From NCBI RefSeq assembly GCF_009848505.1, contig NZ_WWDL01000005.1, forward strand, positions 119,115-183,114: a stretch of DNA of 64,000 nt, written 5' to 3'. Each line of letters starts with the position of its first letter. Position 1 is the first letter of the stretch. The notes below the pieces were generated by a model, which was not told the DNA's origin, made no database searches, and saw nothing but the letters and a program-made list of their open reading frames with translations. Of the stretch, positions 26,910 to 34,345 are shown one piece after another. The translations under genes were made by a program, and so were the position numbers. The stretch comes from Muricoccus harenae (lineage in GTDB: Bacteria > Pseudomonadota > Alphaproteobacteria > Acetobacterales > Acetobacteraceae).

Positions 26910-28163
26910 ATGAGCGCAACACCGATCCACCGCCCAGACGCGCCGGGCGGGCGCCCGAAGCTGGCGAGAATACTGGACGGCGTTCCGCCCTGGCTCCGCG
27001 GCTTCCTCCCCGCCCCCATGGGAGCCAGCGCCACGGAGCGCCTGCGCGGCTGCTGCGGCGCCCTCGCCGGTCTCCTGCTCACCGCCCTGATCTGCTCCCG
27101 GATGGCCGGCGGGTCAGCCAGCCTGCCGATGCTGATCGCACCGCTCGGCGCCTCCGCCGTCCTGCTCTTCGCCGTGCCGGCCAGCCCCCTTGCCCAACCC
27201 TGGTCCATCATCGGCGGCAACACCCTCTCCGCCCTGGTCGGCGTGACCTGCGCGCAATGGATCCCCGATCCGCTGCTGGCCGCCCCGCTGGCCGGAGCCC
27301 TGGCGATCGGCGCGATGTTCGCCCTGCGCTGCCTCCACCCGCCCGGCGGCGCCATCGCCCTCACCGCCGTCCTCGGCGGCCCGGCCGTCACCGCGGCCGG
27401 CTACCACTTCGCCCTCGCCCCCGTGGGGCTGAACTCGATGGTGCTGCTGCTGGCCGCGCTCGCCTTCAACAACGCGACGCGCCGCCCCTATCCGCATCCC
27501 CGGCCGCTGGCGCAGCCCAATCCGCACCACACCGGCGACCGCAGCCCCACCGCGCGCCTCGGCATCGCCGCCGAGGACCTGGACGCCGTGCTGCGCGAGC
27601 ACGACCAACTCCTCGACATCGCCCGCGACGACCTGGAGGAACTGCTCCAGGGCGCCGAAATGCACGCCTATCGCCGCCGCTTCGGCCGCATCATCTGCGC
27701 CGACATCATGTCCCGCGATGTCATCACCGTGCGCTTCGGAACGCCGCTGCAGGAGGGCTGGGCCCTGCTGCGCCGGCACGACATCCGCGCCCTGCCGGTG
27801 ACCGACCCCGACCGCCGCGTGATCGGCATGGTCTCGGACGCCGACTTCATGAAGAACCCGGAGCTGGACCGGCATGACGGGCTGGGCGGGCGCTTCCACC
27901 GCCTCATCCGCCGCGCGCGCATCCTCCAGGCCGATCGCCCGGAGGTCGTCGGCCAGATCATGTCAGGCGGAATCCGCACCGTGTCGGAGAGCACCCATAT
28001 CGCGGAGCTGGTGCCGCTGATGGCCGATGCCGGGCTGCGCCACATCGCGGTGGTGGATGGGGAGCAGCGCCTCTCCGGCATCATCTCCCAGGCCGACCTG
28101 ATCGCCGCCCTCTACCGCGGTGGCCTGGATGCGGCCCCTGCCACAAGGCTGACGGCAGCCTGA
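26910..28163 (+). CDS. HPP-family membrane protein with paired CBS domains
   Basis: 417 residues. The first half is the four-span HPP domain with the name-giving motif in LRCLHPPGGAIALTAVLGG and APLGASAVLLFAVP near its start. The second half carries two CBS repeats (IMSRDVITVRFGTPLQEGW... and IMSGGIRTVSESTHIAEL), which usually bind adenosyl nucleotides. A plant HPP protein transports nitrite across the plastid envelope. Cotranscription with an NsrR-like gene therefore makes a role in nitrite or NO handling attractive, though it is inference. It ends in a GC-only hairpin (about 28164-28195), convergent with a small minus-strand gene. Confidence 0.85.
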   Translation: MSATPIHRPDAPGGRPKLARILDGVPPWLRGFLPAPMGASATERLRGCCGALAGLLLTALICSRMAGGSASLPMLIAPLGASAVLLFAVPASPLAQPWSIIGGNTLSALVGVTCAQWIPDPLLAAPLAGALAIGAMFALRCLHPPGGAIALTAVLGGPAVTAAGYHFALAPVGLNSMVLLLAALAFNNATRRPYPHPRPLAQPNPHHTGDRSPTARLGIAAEDLDAVLREHDQLLDIARDDLEELLQGAEMHAYRRRFGRIICADIMSRDVITVRFGTPLQEGWALLRRHDIRALPVTDPDRRVIGMVSDADFMKNPELDRHDGLGGRFHRLIRRARILQADRPEVVGQIMSGGIRTVSESTHIAELVPLMADAGLRHIAVVDGEQRLSGIISQADLIAALYRGGLDAAPATRLTAA

Positions 28164-28223
28164 CGCGCGCGCCGCCGGGCAGGCGCCGCGCGCGATCCAT
28201 GCCCTAAGCCGAAGGTCGCGCGC

Positions 28224-28436
28224 TCAGCTCGTGCCGCTGTTGTCCGTCTTGTCGCTCTCCGCGACCTCGCGCAGCTCCCGCGAGCTGAGCCCCGCCGGCA
28301 CCGAGCCGGTCAGCGTCCCGTCGCCCGCATCCAGATGCGCCTGGTCCTTCGGCGCGCCCCCGGCGGTGTGGCAGTCCTCCCCGGGCGGCGTGCCTTCCGG
28401 GCAGTCCTTCGTCGTGTCGTTATTCGTCCCGCTCAT
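28224..28436 (-). CDS. Small hydrophilic hypothetical protein
   Basis: 70 residues, acidic and rich in Gly, Asp, Thr and Ser. There is no signal peptide, no membrane span, and two cysteines (DCPEGTPPGEDC). GGGGAG lies 7 bases before the ATG, which supports translation. Its sequence looks disordered. It is 118 bases downstream of the YeeE gene on the same strand and could be its last cistron. No family recognised. Confidence 0.6.
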   Translation of the reverse strand: MSGTNNDTTKDCPEGTPPGEDCHTAGGAPKDQAHLDAGDGTLTGSVPAGLSSRELREVAESDKTDNSGTS

Positions 28437-28554
28437 GATTCGTCTCCCCGGCCGGATGCCCGATCCGATGCGGTATCAACGCCCGAGGCGGCCGAGATAT
28501 GCCCCGCGCTCGAAAGGCCGGGCCGGAAACCCCGCGAACCCGGCCCGGAGTGGC

Positions 28555-29787
28555 TCAGCAGCCCGTCTGCCGCGGCACCCGCTCCACCTCCAGCCCGAAG
28601 AAGGGCCGGAACTGCGTGCCCAGCACGTTGCCGAAGAAGGCCGCCACCATCCACACCCAGCCATGCAGGCTGCCCGAGGCGATGCCCGAGAAATACGCGC
28701 CGATATTGCAGCCATAGGCCAGCCGCGCCCCGTAGCCGAGGATCAGCCCGCCCACCACCGCCGCAACGGCGGAACGCAGCGGTACGCGGAAGTTCGGCGC
28801 GTAGCGCCCGGCCAGCGCCGCCGCCAGCAGCGCACCGACGATGATCCCGATATCCATCACCGAGGTGACGTCCCGCAGCACGCTGCCATGCAGCGCCGCC
28901 TGCTGCGCCGGGCTGGACCAGAAGGGCCAGCTCGCCACGTCGACGCCCATCGCCATCGCCGCCTTGGAACCCCAGAGCGCGAAGGCCGAGGTGATCCCCC
29001 AGGGCCGCCCCGCCAGGGCAAGCGTCACGAAATTCAGCACCGCCAGCGCCACCGCCCCGGCCAGGATCGGCCAGGGCCCGCGCAGCAGCCGTGGCAGGCC
29101 CGAACGCGAGGGCGTCGCCCCCGTCACCAGCCGCCCATGCCGCCGCCGCTCCAGCACCACCGTCCCCGCTGCGATCAGTGCGAAGACCGCCAGGTTCGCC
29201 ATCAGCGCCGGCCCCACGCCCCAGGCCGAGACGAGCGAGATCGGCGGCAGATGCGGCAGCGCCGCCCACCAGTGCAGATGCGCCGCCCCCAGGGTCGAGC
29301 CCGCCACGAAGGCCAGCAGCGTCAGCACCATCCGCACCGACCCGCCGCCCGCCGTGTAGAGCGTGCCCGAGGCGCAGCCGCCGCCGAGCTGCATCCCGAT
29401 GCCGAACAGGAAGGCGCCGACGATGACGGAAACGCCCACCGGCGCCACCAGCCCCTGCACCGGCTGGCCGAACAATGTGCCGGCCGACAGCACCGGGAAG
29501 AACAGCAGCACCGCGATGGCGAGCATCAGCATCTGCGCCCGCAGCCCCTCGCCGCGCCGGTCCGCGATGAACACCCGCCACGCCGAGGTGAAGCCGAAGG
29601 CCGCATGGTACAGCACCAGCCCCAGCGCGCCGCCGAGCAGGTAGAGCGCCGCCTGCCGCGCGCTCACCGCCTGCCCGATCCAGGCCATGCCGAGCAGAAG
29701 AAGCAACGCCGCACCCAGCGCGGCCACAGCCTGGACACCCGGCGGCTTCGGCAGCGGCGCGGCGTCGACATAGGTGGAGGCGGACAT
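28555..29787 (-). CDS. YeeE/YedE-family sulfur-compound transporter (TsuA-like)
   Basis: 410 residues, about nine to ten membrane spans. The two internal repeats carry the family cysteine motifs GGGCASGTLYTAGGG and YGCNIGAYFSGIASGSLHGW, which pass thiosulfate through the membrane in characterised TsuA proteins. A last Cys ends the chain. No tsuB/TusA-like gene is adjacent, so the substrate remains thiosulfate or another sulfur species by family only. GGAGA sits 8 bases before the ATG. An inverted repeat lies upstream. Confidence 0.9.
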   Translation of the reverse strand: MSASTYVDAAPLPKPPGVQAVAALGAALLLLLGMAWIGQAVSARQAALYLLGGALGLVLYHAAFGFTSAWRVFIADRRGEGLRAQMLMLAIAVLLFFPVLSAGTLFGQPVQGLVAPVGVSVIVGAFLFGIGMQLGGGCASGTLYTAGGGSVRMVLTLLAFVAGSTLGAAHLHWWAALPHLPPISLVSAWGVGPALMANLAVFALIAAGTVVLERRRHGRLVTGATPSRSGLPRLLRGPWPILAGAVALAVLNFVTLALAGRPWGITSAFALWGSKAAMAMGVDVASWPFWSSPAQQAALHGSVLRDVTSVMDIGIIVGALLAAALAGRYAPNFRVPLRSAVAAVVGGLILGYGARLAYGCNIGAYFSGIASGSLHGWVWMVAAFFGNVLGTQFRPFFGLEVERVPRQTGC

Positions 29788-29869
29788 GGCGGAAATCTCC
29801 CGATGCGCGGCGGCAAGGCCGTTCCCACGCGAACTCCCGTGAATTAATGCGGCATTCGAAGGATTTCAC

Positions 29870-29900
29870 GTGGAATTTGGATGCGGGCTGTGCATTCCAC
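29870..29900. promoter_or_regulatory. Inverted repeat upstream of the YeeE/YedE gene
   Basis: GTGGAAT (29870-29876) and ATTCCAC (29894-29900) are perfect 7-bp arms 17 bases apart. They lie in the relatively AT-rich 130-base gap before the YeeE gene, next to a CACGTG-centred near-palindrome. This suits a dimeric regulator site, or a terminator stem for the upstream AI-2E gene. Confidence 0.35.
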
Positions 29901-29917
29901 ACCCGCGCCAATAAACT

Positions 29918-31870
29918 TCAGCCGCCCGCCGCCTGAACCTCCGCCCCGGCTGCCGTCTTGGGTTCCGTCGCGGCCTCGACCAGGCACACCACCGCATCCC
30001 GCAGCGACCGCGCCTCGCAAAGTCCACCTCCCTCCTCCCGCAACGCCGCCAGCACCGGGTTGTCGCGCTCCGCGCCCCACACGCCTGCCACCAGCACCGC
30101 TTCGGGAAAGCGTCGCCGCAATCGCCGCATGGCATAGCGCACGCTCGCCGCCCCGCCGCCGCCATCCAGTGCCGACAGCACCACCGCCCGCACCCCCTCC
30201 GACGCCCCCTCGGGCACCTTTGACGCCCCGCGCAGCGCGTCATTGGGCAGAACCCGCGTGCCAAACCCCTTCATCGCCAGCACCTGGGCCAGCATCGCTG
30301 TCGCCTGCTCGTCCAGCCGCCCCCGCCCGGCCACGCAAAGCACCGCGCCCGGCGCCTCCCAATCCGGCGGCAGCTCCGAATCCGGAAGCGGCTCCACGGC
30401 CTTGTTGTCCTCAGGCTCCACCGGCCCGTCCGCTACCAGCGCCTCCGCGTCCTCATGGTCCGAGAGGTCGTCCAGCAGCCCGTCCACCCGCGTCCGCAGC
30501 ACGTCCAGCCGCGCCCTGTTCAGCGCCCCGCGGGCGGCATCCCCCTGCGCCAGGGCGAGCCCCGGCAGCGCCACCGTGTCGTAGTAGCCCTGCAGCGGCA
30601 GCGTCCGCAGTTGCAGCTCCGCCTGCTCCGCCAACCCGTCCCCGTCCCCGGCCAGTGCCCGCTGGTAGAAGGCTTCGGGCGGAGCCAGCGCCGCGCGGTC
30701 CCCCAGCATCACATCCAGGAACTCCAGCCGGTCCACATGCCGGCCCAGCACCACCAGCCCCACCGTCAGCGGCGTCGCCAGCAGCAGCCCGATCGGGCCC
30801 CAGAGCCAGGCCCAGAAGGCCGTGGCCAGCAGCACGGCAACCGGCGAAAGCCCGGTGGAATGCCCGTAGACCATCGGCTCCAGCACCTGCGCCATCACCG
30901 GCTCCGCCACGCCGAACAGCAGCACCACCCAGATCAGCATGGTCCAGCCCGGATCCACCGCGATGGCCAGCAGCACCGGGAAGGCCGCCGCGATGAAGCC
31001 GCCGATGAAGGGCACGAAGCGCATCAGTCCCGCGATCACGCCCCAGAGCAGCGGATTGGGAATCCCGATCGCCCAGAGCCCGACCGTGATCATCAGCCCA
31101 AAGCCGGTATTCAGCGCAGTCTGCGCCAGGAAGTAGCGCGAGAGGCGGGACGCCGCCTCGTTCAGCGCCGCCGTCGTCCTCTGCAGGTCGCGCGAGCCCA
31201 TCAGCTTGATCAGCCGATCCCGCAAATCCTCCCGGTACAGCAACAGGAACACCACGAAGACGATCACAATGCCCGTGGTGGCCACCGGCCCCAGCAGCGG
31301 TCCGACCACCCGCTGCATCACCGTCAGCACCCCCGGCGTCGGCTCCCGCACCTCCACTGGCAGCGGGGGCAGCCCGGCCGCGGGCGCGGTGGGGGAAGGG
31401 GTTTCGCTCCGCTGGGCCAGGCTCTTGCCCAGCTCCTGCAGCATCCCCGAGACATGCCCGACCAGCCCCTCGTCGCTGAACACCCCGTCCAGCTTCCGCA
31501 TCACCGTCGACTGGTAATAGGGCAGCTCGTTCGCCAGGTCCGCCAGCTGCCGCCCCATCAGCGCGCCGACGCCCGAGATCACGCCCACCGCCAGCAGCAC
31601 CCCCAGGATTTCGGACGCCACACGCGGCACGCCCACCTTGCGGAATCCCCGCACCACCGGCGCCAGCACAAAGGCCAGCAGCACCGCCAGGGCCAGCGGC
31701 ACCAGCAATTCCCGCGTGAAATACAGCACCGCCACCAGCGCGATACCGGCATAGAGGATCCCGGGCCCGCTCACGGGCGCCCCCGCCGCCGCCACCCCGG
31801 CGGAAAGGCTGGACGCGGAAAGCCCCGCAACCCGGGAGGGGTCGGGGCGGGGTGCGATGGGGTCCGACAT
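29918..31870 (-). CDS. AI-2E-family permease with a 240-residue C-terminal soluble extension
   Basis: 650 residues. Residues 1 to about 410 form the usual eight-span AI-2E/PerM-like permease (TRELLVPLALAVLLAFVLAPV, FVPFIGGFIAAAFPVLLAI, LEPMVYGHSTGLSPVAVLLA). The family exports small metabolites; few members handle autoinducer-2. The rest is soluble: a helical tail (AFYQRALAGDGDGLAEQAE) and a final alpha/beta domain starting AVLCVAGRGRLDEQA that resembles a Rossmann-like or B12-binding-like fold. ATG 31870 has GGAG just upstream; a GTG at 31879 is an alternative. It lies downstream of the response regulator. Confidence 0.85.
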   Translation of the reverse strand: MSDPIAPRPDPSRVAGLSASSLSAGVAAAGAPVSGPGILYAGIALVAVLYFTRELLVPLALAVLLAFVLAPVVRGFRKVGVPRVASEILGVLLAVGVISGVGALMGRQLADLANELPYYQSTVMRKLDGVFSDEGLVGHVSGMLQELGKSLAQRSETPSPTAPAAGLPPLPVEVREPTPGVLTVMQRVVGPLLGPVATTGIVIVFVVFLLLYREDLRDRLIKLMGSRDLQRTTAALNEAASRLSRYFLAQTALNTGFGLMITVGLWAIGIPNPLLWGVIAGLMRFVPFIGGFIAAAFPVLLAIAVDPGWTMLIWVVLLFGVAEPVMAQVLEPMVYGHSTGLSPVAVLLATAFWAWLWGPIGLLLATPLTVGLVVLGRHVDRLEFLDVMLGDRAALAPPEAFYQRALAGDGDGLAEQAELQLRTLPLQGYYDTVALPGLALAQGDAARGALNRARLDVLRTRVDGLLDDLSDHEDAEALVADGPVEPEDNKAVEPLPDSELPPDWEAPGAVLCVAGRGRLDEQATAMLAQVLAMKGFGTRVLPNDALRGASKVPEGASEGVRAVVLSALDGGGGAASVRYAMRRLRRRFPEAVLVAGVWGAERDNPVLAALREEGGGLCEARSLRDAVVCLVEAATEPKTAAGAEVQAAGG

Positions 31871-31935
31871 GGTCTCCACATGGCTAGAGGACCGGGACGG
31901 AACGTCGAGCGCGGCCTTTGGTCACAGGAGCAGAC

Positions 31936-31972
31936 GGGGAACGAAGGAATTCCCCTGGGCCACATCTTTTCC
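31936..31972. repeat. Family B palindrome 3' of the response regulator gene
   Basis: GGGGAA and AATTCCCC arms with a loop of about six bases, then GGGCCACATC and TTTT on the plus strand. It lies in the 122-base gap between the response-regulator stop and the AI-2E start, in the opposite orientation to the gshB copy. Confidence 0.55.
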
Positions 31973-31992
31973 TTGCGGCAAGCGTGCGGGGA

Positions 31993-32370
31993 TCAGTGCA
32001 CCCTGGCGAGCACCCGCGCGAGCAGCGCCTTGTCCAGAGGCTTCTCGCAGCGTGGCACGTGGGCATAGGCCTCCGGGATCACCAGCGCGTCGTAGCCAGT
32101 CGCGAAGATGAAGGGCACGCCGCGGGCGGCGAGCGCCTCCGCCACCGGATAGACCCGCTTGTTCCGCAGGTTGATATCGAGCACCGCGCCATCCATCCGC
32201 GCGCCTTCCTGCTCCACCAGGGCCAGCGCATCCTCCACCGAGCCCACCGGGCCGAGCACCTCCACCCCCTGCTCCTCAAGCGACCGCACCAGCTCCAGCG
32301 CGACCATGTAGTCGTCCTCCACGATCAGCAGCCGCCGCCCGCGAAGCGCGTTCCGTGTCCCATCATCCAT
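31993..32370 (-). CDS. Single-domain response regulator (FATGUY type)
   Basis: 125 residues, receiver domain only. The acidic pair is IVEDDYMV, the phospho-acceptor Asp is in GAVLDINLRN, and the switch region reads PFIFATGYD with the conserved Lys in RCEKPLDK. FATG-Y receivers are known from alphaproteobacterial stress-response networks driven by HWE and HisKA_2 kinases. Its ATG overlaps the end of the HWE kinase gene by 8 bases (ATGGATGA), so the two are translationally coupled and almost certainly cognate. Confidence 0.9.
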   Translation of the reverse strand: MDDGTRNALRGRRLLIVEDDYMVALELVRSLEEQGVEVLGPVGSVEDALALVEQEGARMDGAVLDINLRNKRVYPVAEALAARGVPFIFATGYDALVIPEAYAHVPRCEKPLDKALLARVLARVH

Positions 32371-33775
32371 GCCCCGGACCCGCACCGTTCAGGCCCACGG
32401 GCACCGCAATGGCGCAGCGCACGCCATCCGGACCGAATTCCAGGCTCGTCCTGGCCCGCAGCTGATAAGGCAGCGCGCGTTCGATCAGTTCGCTGCCATA
32501 ACCCTTCCGCATGGGCAGCCCGGCCCCGGGCAGGGTCACCCCGCTCTCGCGCCATTCCAGCGAAACGACGGGCTCGGCACCTCCCCTCTCGATGTTCCAG
32601 CGCACTGACAGACGGCCGGTCCCCTGCCCCAGCGCGCCGTATTTCACCGCATTGGTGGCAAGCTCGTGCAGCGCCAGCCCGAGCGCCTGGGCCGAGATGG
32701 CCGGCAGCGCAACCGGCGGCCCATCCACGCTGATCTTGCCGGATTCGAGCGCGCCGTCGCCATGCGCGCGAAGCTCGGCCTCCAGCAGCATGTGCAGGTC
32801 GATACCATGGTGGTCCAACCGCGCCAGCAGCCCCTGCACCCGCCCCAGCGCCCGCAGCCGCCCCTCGAACTCGGTTTGGAACTCCTCCAGCGATGCCGCC
32901 TTCCGGATCGTCTGGCTCGTGATTGACTGCACCACCGCCAGCAGGTTCCGCGTCCGGTGCTGCAACTCCGCCACCAGCACCTCCTGCCGGTCCTGCAGCC
33001 CGCGCAGCTCGTGGATATCCGTCATCGTGCCGACCCACTCGCTCGCGGCGCCCTGCGCCGGATCCACCGGCCGGGCGCGGGTCTGGTGCCACCGGTATTC
33101 GCCATCCCTGGCCCGCCGGACGCGGTGTTCCAGGTAGTATTCGCCCGTCTCCACGGCCTCGCCCCATCGCTCCAGCGTCGCCATCCGCTCGTCGGGATGG
33201 ATCGCCTCCAGCCAGCCATGCCCAAGGCTCTCCTCCGGGCCCAACCCGGTGAAGTCGATCCATTGCGGGCTGGCCCAGCTCCGCCCGCCATCGGGGGCCG
33301 TCCGGAACACGAGTTGCGGAACGCTGGTGGCCAGCAGCCGGAACCGCTCCTCCCTTTCCCGCAGCGCCTCTTCCGCCCGGTGGTGCTCGGTGCGGTCACG
33401 CACGATCTTCACGAACCCCTCGCCGGGGCTCCGGAGCGGCATCATCACCCCCGAGGCCCAGAAGCGCGTGCCGTCCTTCCGCCGGTGCCAGCGCTCGTCC
33501 TCGGCGCGGCCCGTCCGCCCGGCCTCCACCCGCTCGGCCTCGTGGACGCCGGCCGCCCGGTCCTCCGGGGTGTAGATCACATCAGCGCTCGACCCGACGA
33601 TCTCGCCCTCCGCATAACCGAACACCCTCTCCGCACTGATGTTCCAGCTCGTCGCCGTTCCATCGGGCGCCACGGTGAAGATCGCGAAATCGGTCGAGCT
33701 CTCGACAAGGATTTCGAACAGCTCTTTCTCCCGAGCTGGCTTCGGATCCGTCGAAAAGGCTGATCGGTTACTCAC
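32363..33775 (-). CDS. PAS-PAS HWE-family sensor histidine kinase
   Basis: 470 residues, no membrane span. Two PAS domains with PAC tails (FEILVESSTDFAIF... and FRLLATSVPQLVFRT...) precede the HWE core: VLVAELQHRTRNLLAVVQS with the phospho-His, HELATNAVKYGAL as N box, and LEWRES as the WxE motif that names the family. GTG 33775 is the best start; upstream in-frame sequence is Arg-rich and non-family. Its ribosome site AAGGA is separated from the GTG by an uninterrupted 11-C run, so translation may depend on tract length. Partner: the coupled FATGUY receiver. Confidence 0.9.
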   Translation of the reverse strand: MSNRSAFSTDPKPAREKELFEILVESSTDFAIFTVAPDGTATSWNISAERVFGYAEGEIVGSSADVIYTPEDRAAGVHEAERVEAGRTGRAEDERWHRRKDGTRFWASGVMMPLRSPGEGFVKIVRDRTEHHRAEEALREREERFRLLATSVPQLVFRTAPDGGRSWASPQWIDFTGLGPEESLGHGWLEAIHPDERMATLERWGEAVETGEYYLEHRVRRARDGEYRWHQTRARPVDPAQGAASEWVGTMTDIHELRGLQDRQEVLVAELQHRTRNLLAVVQSITSQTIRKAASLEEFQTEFEGRLRALGRVQGLLARLDHHGIDLHMLLEAELRAHGDGALESGKISVDGPPVALPAISAQALGLALHELATNAVKYGALGQGTGRLSVRWNIERGGAEPVVSLEWRESGVTLPGAGLPMRKGYGSELIERALPYQLRARTSLEFGPDGVRCAIAVPVGLNGAGPGHG

Positions 33776-33786
33776 GGGGGGGGGGG
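33776..33786. repeat. 11-base homopolymer (C11 on the coding strand) between ribosome site and kinase start
   Basis: Plus strand reads CAC, eleven G, then TCCTT. On the minus strand this is AAGGA, C11, GTG. The run exactly fills the Shine-Dalgarno spacer of the HWE kinase. Confidence 0.9.
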
Positions 33787-34098
33787 TCCTTGCATTCCGG
33801 CCGTTGGGTGATGCGCCTGCCCTGGCCGGTGCGATCCGGCCGGTACCATGGGCAGACAGGCGCCCCGGCGCTCGGCGCAGCTTTCCCGCCCTCGTCGGCG
33901 GCGGCACATAAGACCGCCTTTCGCGGCGGCCACAATGCTGGAGGTTATAGACGCCCGGTTTAATGGTCCGGATCTTCGCCGCCGGCAGTCGGCCCCCTAC
34001 GCACCAGAGCTTGCTTGCCAAAGCTGGCCGGATCGCCGCCCCGCGCCTATCTTCCGGCCGGACCACCCCCGCGATCCCTCCAGAGAAACCAGGCCCCG
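33787..34098. other. Divergent promoter region between the HWE kinase and the zinc-finger gene
   Basis: About 310 bases without a credible gene. The sequence around 33930-33990 is somewhat richer in A and T (GGTTATAGACGCC, GGTTTAATGG), the likely promoter zone. No clear operator or GGAAC-type general-stress promoter was found. Confidence 0.4.
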
Positions 34099-34323
34099 AT
34101 GCGCGATCCCGACTTCACCGGCTACACCCCCAACCGCGTCCAAGGCGTGACGGCCGAGGAGGTGATCCAGGTCACCTCCCGCCATGTCTTCTGCGATGGC
34201 GGCAGCGTCGCCCTCGGCCATCCCGGCATCTGGCTGCGGATTGAGGGCGAGGAGATCACCTGCCCCTATTGCTCCCGCACCTATCACCTCGCCCCCGGCA
34301 CCGGCGACGACGGCCATCATTAA
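34099..34323 (+). CDS. CHCC-type zinc-finger protein
   Basis: 74 residues. The zinc site is C-x(n)-H-x(n)-CPYC: VFCDGG, LGHPG and ITCPYCSRTYHL. This is the zf-CHCC family, whose mitochondrial relative is the NDUFS6 subunit of complex I. In alphaproteobacteria it is a short conserved cytosolic protein with a presumed role in complex I or Fe-S biology. It is 22 bases upstream of polA and probably cotranscribed. AGG lies 5 bases before the ATG. Confidence 0.88.
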   Translation: MRDPDFTGYTPNRVQGVTAEEVIQVTSRHVFCDGGSVALGHPGIWLRIEGEEITCPYCSRTYHLAPGTGDDGHH

Positions 34324-34345
34324 GAGCACGGGCATCACCGAAACC

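Noticed and set aside
28231..29847. A 538-codon plus-strand frame across the YeeE gene
   Set aside because: The minus strand carries an intact transporter with family cysteine motifs; the plus frame is compositionally antisense.
29918..31870. Claiming an autoinducer-2 exporter and quorum-sensing locus
   Set aside because: Most AI-2E-family proteins do not act on AI-2 and no luxS or lsr genes are present.
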